From the NCBI RefSeq assembly GCF_039535235.1, contig NZ_BAAAWU010000001.1:2604001-2668000 (forward strand): a stretch of DNA of 64,000 bases. Direction: 5' to 3'. Below, one piece after another: positions 55,076-64,000 of this stretch. The notes below the pieces were generated by a model. The model saw nothing but the letters and a program-made list of their open reading frames with translations, had not been told where the DNA came from and ran no database searches. A program made the position numbers and the translations under genes. Positions within the stretch are counted from its first letter, which is position 1. Each line of letters opens with the position of its first letter. The stretch is from Streptomyces roseoviridis. GTDB taxonomy: Bacteria; Actinomycetota; Actinomycetes; Streptomycetales; Streptomycetaceae.

Positions 55076-56422
55076 ATGGCACAGGAAGCCCAGGTCGGGG
55101 AGCACGAGACCCTTCGCCGGAATCTTGGATTCCGCGATCTTGTCGTGTACGGACTCCTCTTCATCGCGCCCATGGCACCGGTCGGTGTCTTCGGCACCCT
55201 CGACGCCAAGTCGCACGGCGCCGTCGCGCTCGTGTACCTGGTGGCGACCGTCGCCATGGCGTTCACCGCCTTCAGTTACGCGCAGATGGTGCGGGTCGCG
55301 CCGCGGGCCGGGTCCGTCTTCACGTACGCGCGGACGGCGCTGGGCGAGGGCCCGGGCTTCGTGGCCGGCTGGATGGCCATGCTCGACTACCTGCTCATCC
55401 CGGCGGTGGCGTACCTCTTCGCCGGCATCGCCATGGAGGCGCTGGTCCCGGGGGTGGACCGGTGGGTGTGGACGGGCCTCGCGGTCGTCCTCACGACGCT
55501 GCTCAACCTGTGGGGCGTGCGGGCCGCGGCCCGGGTCGGCTTCGCGGTGCTGGCGATGGAGATCGCGGTGCTGCTGGTCTTCGTCGTGTCCGCGATCGTG
55601 GTGCTCGTACGGGACGGGGCGCGGCGCGACTGGTGGTCGCCGCTGACGGGGGACGCCGGGTTCTCGGCCGCGGCGGTGATCGGCGCGGTGTCGGTGGCGG
55701 TCCTGTCGTACCTGGGCTTCGACGCGATCGCGTCCTTCGCCGAGGAGGTGACGGGCGGCTCGGCCAAGGTGGCGCGGGCGGTCCTGTTCTGCCTGGCGCT
55801 CGCGGGCGTGCTGTTCGTGGCGCAGACCTGGCTGGTGGCGCTGCTGGAGCCGGTGTCGTCGGCGGAGCTGGCGGCGGATCCGGCGGCGCAGGGCTCGGCG
55901 TTCTACGACGCGGTGGACGCGGGCGTGGGCGACTGGCTGCACGATCTGGTGGCCGTCTCGAAGGCGATCGGCGCGGCCTTCGCGGCCCTGGCCGGGCAGG
56001 CGGCGGGCGGGCGCCTGCTCTTCGCGATGGGCCGCGAGCGCCGTCTGCCGCACGTCCTGGCCCGTACGGACTCGGGCGTGCCGAGGGTGGCGCTGCTGGT
56101 GTCGGCGGCGGTGACGATGGTCGCCGCGGTGTGGGCGGCCCGCCGTGACGACGGGCTCGACCACCTGGTGTCGGTCGTCGACATCGGCGCCCTGACGGCC
56201 TTCGTCCTGCTGCACGCGAGCGTGGTGGGCTGGTTCGCCGTTCGCCGTATGGCGGGCCCGCCGCGCTGGCTGCCCCACCTGGTGGCCCCCGCCGTCGGCG
56301 CGGCCATCCTGATCGCGGTGATCGTCGAGGCGGCCGCCTCGGCCCAGGTGGTGGGCGTCGTCTGGCTGGGCATCGGCCTGATCGTCCTGGCGGTGCAGGG
56401 CACGCGGCGCGCGGTGCGGTAG
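55076..56422 (+). CDS. APC-family amino acid permease
   Basis: A 448-aa transporter, start ATG 55076 ([20 protein letters not shown]). About twelve membrane segments. The family signature [20 protein letters not shown] lies in helix 1, and [20 protein letters not shown] in helices 2-3. [20 protein letters not shown] is the helix-6/loop substrate site, and [20 protein letters not shown] is the conserved loop. Substrate cannot be predicted; amino acids or amines are typical. The 64-bp gap to ispH must hold both promoters. Confidence 0.92.
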   Translation: MAQEAQVGEHETLRRNLGFRDLVVYGLLFIAPMAPVGVFGTLDAKSHGAVALVYLVATVAMAFTAFSYAQMVRVAPRAGSVFTYARTALGEGPGFVAGWMAMLDYLLIPAVAYLFAGIAMEALVPGVDRWVWTGLAVVLTTLLNLWGVRAAARVGFAVLAMEIAVLLVFVVSAIVVLVRDGARRDWWSPLTGDAGFSAAAVIGAVSVAVLSYLGFDAIASFAEEVTGGSAKVARAVLFCLALAGVLFVAQTWLVALLEPVSSAELAADPAAQGSAFYDAVDAGVGDWLHDLVAVSKAIGAAFAALAGQAAGGRLLFAMGRERRLPHVLARTDSGVPRVALLVSAAVTMVAAVWAARRDDGLDHLVSVVDIGALTAFVLLHASVVGWFAVRRMAGPPRWLPHLVAPAVGAAILIAVIVEAAASAQVVGVVWLGIGLIVLAVQGTRRAVR

Positions 56423-56523
56423 GCGTACGGGGCGGGCGGGACGAGTCCGGGCCCGGCGCGTCTTCGGGCACGCGCCCGCCACCGCGCACCCCCTCTGTCC
56501 GAGGCGCCCGTTACGCTCGGCGC

Positions 56524-57747
56524 ATGGGTCTGAACACGTCTGCGGAAGCGCCGCTGCCCGTCGGCGAGGTCTCGCGGCTCATCGGGGGGTGGATCGACCG
56601 GTTGGGGGCCGTCTGGGTCGAGGGGCAGATCACGCAGTTGTCGCGGCGGCCGGGGGCCGGGGTCGTGTTCCTGACGCTGCGGGATCCCTCGTACGACATC
56701 TCGATCAACGTCACCTGCTATCGCCAGGTCTTCGACGCCGTCGCCGACGTCGTGTCGGAGGGCGCGCGGGTGGTGGTGCACGCCAAGCCGGAGTGGTACG
56801 CGCCGCGCGGGCAGCTGTCGCTGCGGGCGGCGGAGATCAGGCCGGTGGGGATCGGGGAGCTGCTGGCCCGGCTGGAGCAGCTGAAGCGGAGCCTCGGCGC
56901 GGAGGGCCTGTTCGCCCTGGACCGCAAGAAGCCGCTGCCGTTCCTGCCGCAGCTGGTCGGTCTGGTCGTCGGCCGGGCGTCGGCCGCCGAGCGGGACGTG
57001 CTGGAGAACGCGCGGCGGCGCTGGCCGGCCGTCCGGTTCGAGGTGCGGAACGTGGCGGTGCAGGGCGTGAAGGCCGTGCCGCAGGTGATCCAGGCCGTGA
57101 AGGAGCTGGACGCCCACGACGACGTCGACGTGATCATCGTGGCGCGGGGCGGCGGCAGCGTCGAGGACCTGCTGCCGTTCTCGGACGAGCAGCTGGTGCG
57201 CGCGGTCGCCGACTGTCGTACGCCGGTGGTGTCGGCCATCGGCCACGAGCCGGACTCGCCGCTGCTCGACCTGGTCGCGGACCTGCGGGCGTCCACGCCG
57301 ACGGACGCGGCCAAGAAGGTGGTCCCGGACGTCGGCGAGGAGCTGGAGCGCGTGCGGGGACTGCGGGACCGGGCGCTGCGGTGTGTGCGCGGGCTCCTCG
57401 AACGGGAGGAGCGGGGCCTCGCGCACGCGCTGGCCCGGCCGGTGATGGAGCATCCGCAGCGGATGGTGGAGGTGCGGGAGGACGAGCTGGACGCGCTGCT
57501 GGCGCGCAGTCGGCGGACCCTCGGGCATCTCCTGGACCGGGCCGACTCCGAGCTGTCGCACACCCGGGCGCGGGTCCGGGCGCTGTCGCCGGCGGCGACG
57601 ATGGAGCGGGGGTACGCGGTGCTGCAGCGGGCGGACGGATCGGTGGTGCGCGACCCGGAGGAGGTCGCGGTGGACGAGCGGCTGCGGGCCCGGGTCGCGG
57701 CGGGTGAGTTCACGGTGCGCCGGGTGGCCGACCCGGACCCGGCCTGA
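56524..57747 (+). CDS. xseA: Exodeoxyribonuclease VII large subunit
   Basis: A 407-aa nuclease subunit. The N-terminal OB domain ([40 protein letters not shown]) binds DNA. The catalytic domain has [40 protein letters not shown] and [22 protein letters not shown]-terminal coiled coil ([20 protein letters not shown] onward) binds the small subunit. It degrades single-stranded DNA with XseB, encoded 39 bp downstream. Start ATG 56524. Confidence 0.95.
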   Translation: MGLNTSAEAPLPVGEVSRLIGGWIDRLGAVWVEGQITQLSRRPGAGVVFLTLRDPSYDISINVTCYRQVFDAVADVVSEGARVVVHAKPEWYAPRGQLSLRAAEIRPVGIGELLARLEQLKRSLGAEGLFALDRKKPLPFLPQLVGLVVGRASAAERDVLENARRRWPAVRFEVRNVAVQGVKAVPQVIQAVKELDAHDDVDVIIVARGGGSVEDLLPFSDEQLVRAVADCRTPVVSAIGHEPDSPLLDLVADLRASTPTDAAKKVVPDVGEELERVRGLRDRALRCVRGLLEREERGLAHALARPVMEHPQRMVEVREDELDALLARSRRTLGHLLDRADSELSHTRARVRALSPAATMERGYAVLQRADGSVVRDPEEVAVDERLRARVAAGEFTVRRVADPDPA

Positions 57748-57786
57748 GCTCCCCTCCCCCAGCCCCTACGAAGACGACGAACGATC

Positions 57787-58035
57787 ATGGAGGACGGCAT
57801 GGCAGCCGGCACGGAAGAGACCGCTCTCGGTTACGAGCAGGCGCGCGACGAGCTCATCGAGGTGGTCCGGCGCCTGGAGGCGGGCGGGACGACCCTGGAG
57901 GAGTCGCTGGCGCTGTGGGAGCGGGGCGAGGAGCTGGCGAAGGTGTGCCGGCGCTGGCTGGAGGGGGCGCGGGCGCGGCTCGACGCGTCGCTGGCCGCCG
58001 AGCGGGGCACGGAGGACTCGGAGGCGGCCGGGTAG
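57787..58035 (+). CDS. xseB: Exodeoxyribonuclease VII small subunit
   Basis: An 82-aa helical subunit, MEDGMAAGTEETALGYEQAR; an ATG four codons later (57799) is an alternative start. The family core GYEQARDELIEVVRRLEAGG, TTLEESLALWERGEELAKVC and RRWLEGARARLDA is intact. Several copies wrap around XseA in the active enzyme. It ends before a hairpin with a T-rich tail. Confidence 0.95.
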   Translation: MEDGMAAGTEETALGYEQARDELIEVVRRLEAGGTTLEESLALWERGEELAKVCRRWLEGARARLDASLAAERGTEDSEAAG

Positions 58036-58094
58036 CCGCCGCCACGGCTCCCATTGCCGCAGGTCATCGAGGGCGGGACACCGTCCGGACTGTG

Positions 58095-58114
58095 AACCGG
58101 ATCACTATCCGGTT
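58095..58114 (+). terminator. xse operon terminator
   Basis: Perfect AACCGGAT/ATCCGGTT arms (58095-58102, 58107-58114) with CACT loop, followed by TCTTTA. A classic intrinsic terminator form, rare in this GC-rich DNA, 59 bp past xseB. Confidence 0.8.
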
Positions 58115-58118
58115 TCTT

Positions 58119-58151
58119 TAGTTGAAAGTTCACCTACTCCGGACGTACTGT
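58119..58151 (+). promoter_or_regulatory. Promoter with overlapping palindromic operator for the nitroreductase gene
   Basis: The near-perfect inverted repeat TAGTTGAA-AG-TTCACCTA (58119-58136, one mismatch) covers a -35 TTGAAA (58122-58127). After an 18-bp spacer comes a -10 TACTGT (58146-58151). The half-site is of the type bound by MarR/HxlR regulators. The start codon is 56 bp further on. Confidence 0.65.
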
Positions 58152-58206
58152 CGTGACATCGCCCGATCCCCCCGACGGGCGACCCGCAGTCCGGAAGGTA
58201 CGCAGC

Positions 58207-58797
58207 ATGTCCCTCGCCCTTGACCCCGCCGCCCAGGACCTCCTCTTCCGCGAGGCCCGCACGGCCAACACGTTCACCGACGAGCCGGTGACCGACGAGC
58301 AGGTCCAGGCGATCTACGACCTGGTCAAGTACGGTCCCACCGCCTTCAACCAGAGCCCGCTGCGCATCACGCTGGTCCGCTCCCCCGAGGCCCGCGAGCG
58401 CCTGGTCGCCCACATGGCCGAGGGCAATCAGGCCAAGACCAAGGCCGCCCCGCTGGTCGCGATCCTCTCCGCGGACAACGAGTTCCACGACGAGCTCCCG
58501 GCCCTGCTCCCCCACTTCCCGCAGGCCAAGGACATGTTCTTCGCCGAGCGCCCGGTCCGCGAGCAGTCCGCCCTGCTGAACGCCGCCCTCCAGGCCGCCT
58601 ACTTCATCGTCGGCGTCCGCGCCGCCGGCCTGGCCGCCGGTCCGATGACGGGCCTCGACTTCGCCGGCGTCCAGAAGGAGTTCCTGGACGACGACCACAC
58701 CCCGCTGATGGTGGTCAACATCGGCAAGCCGGGTGAGGACGCCTGGTTCCCGCGCTCCCCGCGCCTGGCCTTCGACGAGGTCGTCACCACCGTCTGA
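58207..58797 (+). CDS. Nitroreductase family protein, malonic-semialdehyde-reductase (RutE)-like
   Basis: A 196-aa FMN enzyme. Start ATG 58207 (MSLALDPAAQDLLFREARTA) with GGAAGGT upstream; the frame is open to 58153 but that crosses the promoter region. The FMN-binding block YGPTAFNQSPLRITLV, LNAALQAAYFIVGVRAAGLA and GPMTGLDFAGVQKEFL fit the RutE/HadB branch, which reduces 3-oxopropionate-type aldehydes or nitro compounds with NAD(P)H. No pyrimidine-degradation genes adjoin it, so the natural substrate is open. Probably repressor-controlled through the upstream palindrome. Confidence 0.92.
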   Translation: MSLALDPAAQDLLFREARTANTFTDEPVTDEQVQAIYDLVKYGPTAFNQSPLRITLVRSPEARERLVAHMAEGNQAKTKAAPLVAILSADNEFHDELPALLPHFPQAKDMFFAERPVREQSALLNAALQAAYFIVGVRAAGLAAGPMTGLDFAGVQKEFLDDDHTPLMVVNIGKPGEDAWFPRSPRLAFDEVVTTV

Positions 58798-58806
58798 CGC
58801 GTACGG

Positions 58807-58841
58807 GAAGGGCCCCGGTGCACACCGCACCGGGGCCCTTC
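58807..58841. terminator. Bidirectional terminator
   Basis: Perfect 15-bp arms (58807-58821, 58827-58841) with loop ACACC, starting GAAGGGCCCCGG. It serves the nitroreductase gene and the convergent DUF4245-type gene. Confidence 0.85.
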
Positions 58842-58872
58842 GCGTACCTGCGGGCGGCGCCGCGCCGCCCGC

Positions 58873-59406
58873 CTACGCCTTCTTCGACTGGAGCGCGCCC
58901 GCCATCTGCGCGAGCCGCTCGAACGAGGCCGTGCCGGTCACCACGGTCGTCACGCCGCGCTCGGAGCGCACCAGGGCGTCGTACTTCGGCCCCTCCCAGC
59001 GCTGCCAGACCTGCCCCGCGACCGTCTGGGTCCTCCCCGAGTTCTTCGCCTGCAGGGTGATCTCGGGGACGTACTTCTCCGGGTCCTCGGTCGACTGGTT
59101 GACCGCCACGTACTGGGTGTCGGGGTCCAGGAAGCCCAGCCGCCAGGCGTCGTGGTCCTCGCGCCTGTACGAGACGACCGTCGCCCTCCAGTCCTCGCCG
59201 AGGCCCTCGGGGGCCAGCACCGGGTACGGCGCCGCCCGCTGGGCCGTCAGGAGCTCCACCCGGTAGTCCTTCGTCCGGACCGGGTTCGCCTTCTCGTCGT
59301 GCGGGATGAAGAGATACATCACGCCCGCGGCGACCATGATCACCGCGAGGGACTGGAACATCCCGCGTACCGTCTGCCTGCCTCGCATACCTGCCACGCC
59401 CCCCAT
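58873..59406 (-). CDS. DUF4245-type membrane-anchored protein
   Basis: A 177-aa protein with a single N-terminal membrane anchor ([20 protein letters not shown], near 16-35) and an extracytoplasmic domain. Family-like blocks include [39 protein letters not shown] and [20 protein letters not shown]. The first ATG (59406) gives MGGVAGMRG; the ATG at 59388 (MRGRQTV) is an alternative. Conserved beside glpX in actinobacteria but without a known function. Confidence 0.88.
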   Translation of the reverse strand: MGGVAGMRGRQTVRGMFQSLAVIMVAAGVMYLFIPHDEKANPVRTKDYRVELLTAQRAAPYPVLAPEGLGEDWRATVVSYRREDHDAWRLGFLDPDTQYVAVNQSTEDPEKYVPEITLQAKNSGRTQTVAGQVWQRWEGPKYDALVRSERGVTTVVTGTASFERLAQMAGALQSKKA

Positions 59407-59522
59407 GGTCGCATCATGGCGGTGCGCTCATACGTGGGGCCCTCTGCTCAATATGTCGGCCTGACGATAGAGTCGCATCACCCTCTTTTCCCGGCCGTCG
59501 CCGTACAGAAAGGTGCGCTCCG

Positions 59523-60554
59523 ATGACCGAGCACCACTTGCCGCCCGAGCTGGAGGTCTCCCCCGAGGCCCCCGACCGCAACCTCGCCCTCGAACTGGTC
59601 CGCGTCACCGAGGCCGCCGCCATGGCCGCCGGCCGCTGGGTCGGCCGCGGGGACAAGATCGGCGCGGACGGCGCTGCGGTGAACGCCATGCGGACCCTGA
59701 TCTCCACCGTCTCGATGAACGGCGTCGTCGTCATCGGGGAGGGCGAGAAGGACGAGGCGCCCATGCTGTTCAACGGCGAGCGGGTCGGTGACGGCACCGG
59801 CGCCGAGGTCGACATCGCCGTCGACCCGATCGACGGCACCACGCTCAACGCCAAGGGCATGCCCAACGCGATCGCCGTCATGGCCGCCGCCGACCGGGGC
59901 GCGATGTTCGACCCGTCCGCCGTCTTCTACATGGACAAGCTCGTCACCGGCCCCGAGGCCGCCGACTTCGTCGACATCAACGCGCCCGTCTCGGTCAACA
60001 TCCGCCGGGTCGCCAAGGCCAAGGGGATGACGGCCGAGGACGTCACCGTGGTCATCCTGGACCGGCCGCGTCACGAGGGCATCGTCAAGGAGATCCGCGA
60101 GACCGGCGCCCGGATCAAGTTCATCTCCGACGGCGACGTCGCCGGCTCCATCATGGCCGCCCGCGAGGGCACCGGCGTCGACCTGCTCATGGGCATCGGC
60201 GGCACGCCCGAGGGCATCATCTCGGCCTGCGCCATAAAGTGTCTGGGCGGTGTGATCCAGGGCAAGCTGTGGCCCAAGGACGAGGCCGAGCGGCAGAAGG
60301 CCCTCGACGCCGGTCACGACCTGGACCGGGTGCTCACCACGCACGACCTGGTCTCCGGCGACAACGTCTTCTTCGTCGCCACCGGCATCACCGACGGCGA
60401 GCTGCTGCGCGGCGTGCGCTACCGCTCCGAGACCGCGACCACCCAGTCGCTGGTCATGCGCTCGAAGTCCGGCACGATCCGTCAGATCGACTCCACCCAC
60501 CGGCTGGCGAAGCTGCGCGCCTACAGCAAGATCGACTTCGACCGGGCGAAGTAG
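59523..60554 (+). CDS. glpX: Class II fructose-1,6-bisphosphatase
   Basis: A 343-aa gluconeogenic enzyme. Metal and phosphate site motifs are [20 protein letters not shown] and [20 protein letters not shown]. The sugar-binding region [20 protein letters not shown] and [20 protein letters not shown] are typical of GlpX. Converts fructose-1,6-bisphosphate to fructose-6-phosphate in a metal-dependent, lithium-sensitive manner. Actinobacteria usually depend on this class. Start ATG 59523, followed downstream by a strong terminator. Confidence 0.96.
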   Translation: MTEHHLPPELEVSPEAPDRNLALELVRVTEAAAMAAGRWVGRGDKIGADGAAVNAMRTLISTVSMNGVVVIGEGEKDEAPMLFNGERVGDGTGAEVDIAVDPIDGTTLNAKGMPNAIAVMAAADRGAMFDPSAVFYMDKLVTGPEAADFVDINAPVSVNIRRVAKAKGMTAEDVTVVILDRPRHEGIVKEIRETGARIKFISDGDVAGSIMAAREGTGVDLLMGIGGTPEGIISACAIKCLGGVIQGKLWPKDEAERQKALDAGHDLDRVLTTHDLVSGDNVFFVATGITDGELLRGVRYRSETATTQSLVMRSKSGTIRQIDSTHRLAKLRAYSKIDFDRAK

Positions 60555-60594
60555 CCGGTCCGGGCACCGCGCCCGGATCCATGACGGTACGAAG

Positions 60595-60627
60595 AGGGGC
60601 GCCCCCATGTGCGGTGGGGGCGCCCCT
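60595..60627. terminator. Terminator between glpX and the convergent WhiB-like gene
   Basis: Perfect 12-bp arms beginning AGGGGCGCCCCC (60595-60606 and 60616-60627) with a 9-nt loop, 40 bp past glpX and 45 bp from the end of the convergent gene. Confidence 0.85.
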
Positions 60628-60672
60628 TCCCGTACGGGCGGCGGGACCCGTCGGCCGGCCGTCGGCCCGCCG

Positions 60673-61056
60673 TCAGCCCGCCTTGGCGATGCGCTCGGCG
60701 CGCTCGGCCGCCGCGGCCTTGCGCAGCTCGACGTCCCGGCGGCGGCGCCGGGCCAGCACCACACGGCGCTCGGCGGCGGTGAGTCCGCCCCACACCCCGT
60801 ACGGCTCCGGCTGGAGCAGCGCGTGCTCGCGGCACTCGACCATCACGGGGCAGCGGGCGCAGACCCGCTTGGCGGCCTCCTCGCGGGAGAGCCGGGCGGC
60901 GGTGGGCTCCTTGGAGGGGGCGAAGAAGAGTCCGGCCTCGTCCCTCCGGCACACCGCCTCCGTGTGCCAGGGACCGGCCTCGTCCTCCCGAGCGGGGTTG
61001 CGCTGGGGCGGCACGGCGGCGGCGACCCGGAGGGGCTGATGCGGCGTGTGCAGCAC
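60673..61056 (-). CDS. WhiB-family transcriptional regulator
   Basis: A 127-aa Fe-S DNA-binding regulator found only in actinobacteria and their phages. The four cluster Cys are C36 (AVCRRDE), C66 and C69 (RVCARCPV) and C75 (VECREHAL). The GVWGG turn is at 87-91 and is followed by the basic DNA-binding region AAERRVVLARRRRRDVELRK. It is a development or redox regulator class that usually works with the primary sigma factor. Its position between glpX and the DUF1707 gene matches, from memory, WblI of S. coelicolor; that assignment should be checked. Confidence 0.94.
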   Translation of the reverse strand: MLHTPHQPLRVAAAVPPQRNPAREDEAGPWHTEAVCRRDEAGLFFAPSKEPTAARLSREEAAKRVCARCPVMVECREHALLQPEPYGVWGGLTAAERRVVLARRRRRDVELRKAAAAERAERIAKAG

Positions 61057-61360
61057 GGTCTACTCCTGACGACGGCGATTCCGCGAGCGAGCGACGATGC
61101 CCCAAGCCCTACCCGCTGTGCGCGCGCCTATGCACTGCGTGCCTCCGCACCCCGGACACCGGACGGCGAATTCCGGTCACTTCGAGGGACCGGAAGCCGA
61201 ACGGGACCCTGCCGGAAGGCGGGCTTCCGCCGCCGGCCGCGCACGCCCGCCGATCGCCGTCCGATCGCCGTCCGGGCACCCTCGGGTCGCCGCACGTCCG
61301 CCGGGACCTCGGCCGCTCGACGACCGCCCCGCGGTGACCCAGTGGCGGCTCAGTGGCGGC
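61057..61360. other. Intergenic region upstream of the WhiB-like gene
   Basis: A 304-bp gap between two minus-strand genes. It should carry the WhiB-like gene promoter. At 61250-61275 a short direct repeat of CGATCGCCGTC occurs, and at 61339-61362 CAGTGGCGGCT is repeated next to the end of the DUF1707 gene. No gene seen. Confidence 0.45.
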
Positions 61361-62077
61361 TCAGTGGCCGAGATGCTTGCGGAACTTGTCCTGAACCCGG
61401 TTCTGCAGATCGGTGACCCACTTGCCGCGCCGGGGTCTGGCCTCCACGTTCCCGAAGACGGCGTAGCCGTTGACGACCACGACCGGTGCCTGCGGGTCGG
61501 CGCCCTCCAGGGTCACCACCTCGAAGTTCCCGAAGACGCCGGTGCCGCTGCCGCGCAGCGTGATGTTCTCCGGGACGCGCACCTCGACGTGGCCGAAGAT
61601 CGAGGTGGCGTTGATGGTGGTGAGCCGCTGGGCGAAGATCGCCTCGGTCAGGTCGATCTCGATGCTGCCGAAGAACGAGAAGGCGTTGGTCCTGCGGCCC
61701 ACCCGCCAGCGCCCCTTCCGGGTGGAGGCCGAGAAGACCGCGACCATGGTGTCCGCCGGGCCCTCGGTGTCCTCGGGGCCGTACAGCGGGGCCGGGGCGG
61801 GCGTCGTCCGGGCGCCGGGAGCGGGCAGGTCCCGCACGATCGGCTCCAGCTCGCCGACGGTCTTGGCGCGGTAGACGGCGTCGATCCGCTCCGCGTGCTC
61901 CTCGGGATCGATCCGTCCCTCGGCGAGGGCCTCCCTGAGGATGTCCGCGGTCCGGTCCCGGTCGGCGTCCGAGGCCCGCAGCGAGCCCTGTGGATCGGCG
62001 GGGGCGGGCCGGGGCGCGGGGGCGGGCGCGGGCCCGTCCGGAGCGACCGGCTGCTGGGGCTGCTTTTCGAGGTCCAC
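61361..62077 (-). CDS. DUF1707 protein with LiaF-like C-terminal domain
   Basis: A 238-aa protein. After a Pro/Ala-rich tail of about 30 residues comes a DUF1707 domain (LRASDADRDRTADILREALA, GRIDPEEHAERIDAVYRAKT, VGELEPIVRDLP; about 32-85). The C-terminal half is a repeated beta-helix-like domain with GSIEIDLTEAIF, FGHVEVRVPENITLRGSGTG and VFGNFEVVTLEG, similar to LiaF/YvqF cell-wall-stress proteins. No membrane segment is evident, so it is probably cytoplasmic or surface-associated. Function unknown. Confidence 0.88.
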   Translation of the reverse strand: MDLEKQPQQPVAPDGPAPAPAPRPAPADPQGSLRASDADRDRTADILREALAEGRIDPEEHAERIDAVYRAKTVGELEPIVRDLPAPGARTTPAPAPLYGPEDTEGPADTMVAVFSASTRKGRWRVGRRTNAFSFFGSIEIDLTEAIFAQRLTTINATSIFGHVEVRVPENITLRGSGTGVFGNFEVVTLEGADPQAPVVVVNGYAVFGNVEARPRRGKWVTDLQNRVQDKFRKHLGH

Positions 62078-62307
62078 GAACTCAGCCTAGCGAAACGCGA
62101 TAGATCGCGACCAGGGGAACGGCCGTGTCCTGTGGACAGCCCGTGGGCCGCCCGCCGCCCGGCCAGAACACGCCGTTCCGGAGTGGTCGCGCCCGCTAGT
62201 GAGCCTTACCTCACAGGATCCGCGCCGCGCCCGCGTCTTACGCTGGAGGGCGCGCCCGCCAACGGAGGCGGCGCGCTGCTGTCTGCCGAGTGAGGATTGC
62301 CGCCGTC

Positions 62308-63975
<1,668 letters not shown>

Positions 63976-64000
63976 CCGCCCGATCGCCGGATCGCCCGAT

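Overview
The window is a piece of a high-GC actinobacterial chromosome, almost certainly Streptomyces. Reasons: very strong G/C bias at third codon positions, GTG/TTG starts, a WhiB-family regulator, a SpoIIE/HATPase partner-switch pair, BldK-like oligopeptide transporters, and gene order that (from memory) follows the S. coelicolor core between fumarase/glpX/ispH on the right and sdh/typA/oligopeptide ABC genes on the left.

Left core, 1-35.3 kb. Two oligopeptide ABC transporter operons (substrate-binding lipoproteins, two permeases, two ATPases) lie on the minus strand and run off the left edge. Next come the translational GTPase TypA/BipA, a third family-5 binding lipoprotein, a fumarate-reductase-like succinate dehydrogenase operon, and an exported TIM-barrel protein. 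Then follow a TPM-domain/PspA envelope-stress pair, a PAS-PAS-GAF-PP2C-HATPase phosphatase with a separate HATPase protein, a Nudix hydrolase, a SPOR-like small protein, a GntR regulator, a secreted GH18 chitinase with a DasR-type operator inside its promoter, a serpin facing a secreted subtilase, a threonine-synthase-like PLP enzyme and a DUF4232-type lipoprotein.

Island, 35.67-51.01 kb. This is the most interesting part. A perfect 28-bp direct repeat (35670-35697 and 50983-51010) equals the last codons and stop of ychF, so a 15.3-kb element sits at the 3' end of ychF. Just inside each copy are paired arm-type repeats built on CCAGCAC, as expected for a tyrosine recombinase. No integrase, excisionase, replication or transfer gene is visible. 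The cargo is defence-like: a complete type I restriction-modification operon whose first gene is a methylase-like protein with degenerate catalytic motifs, a second methylase/specificity operon with a 61-aa membrane protein, a divergent DUF6119/TIGR04141-type gene across a perfect 18-bp palindrome, a PIN-toxin/antitoxin pair next to the right end, and a tRNA-Arg(UCU) with a mismatched acceptor stem.

Right core, 51-64 kb. Housekeeping genes: ychF, a DUF6542-type membrane protein, polyphosphate glucokinase, ispH, an APC permease, xseA-xseB, a nitroreductase with an imperfect palindrome over its promoter, a DUF4245-type protein, class II fructose-1,6-bisphosphatase glpX, a WhiB-like regulator, a DUF1707 protein and class I fumarase.

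Functional picture: conserved central metabolism, peptide uptake and developmental signalling surround a recently acquired defence element that uses ychF rather than a tRNA as its docking site. All family names come from reading the protein sequences; no database search was possible.
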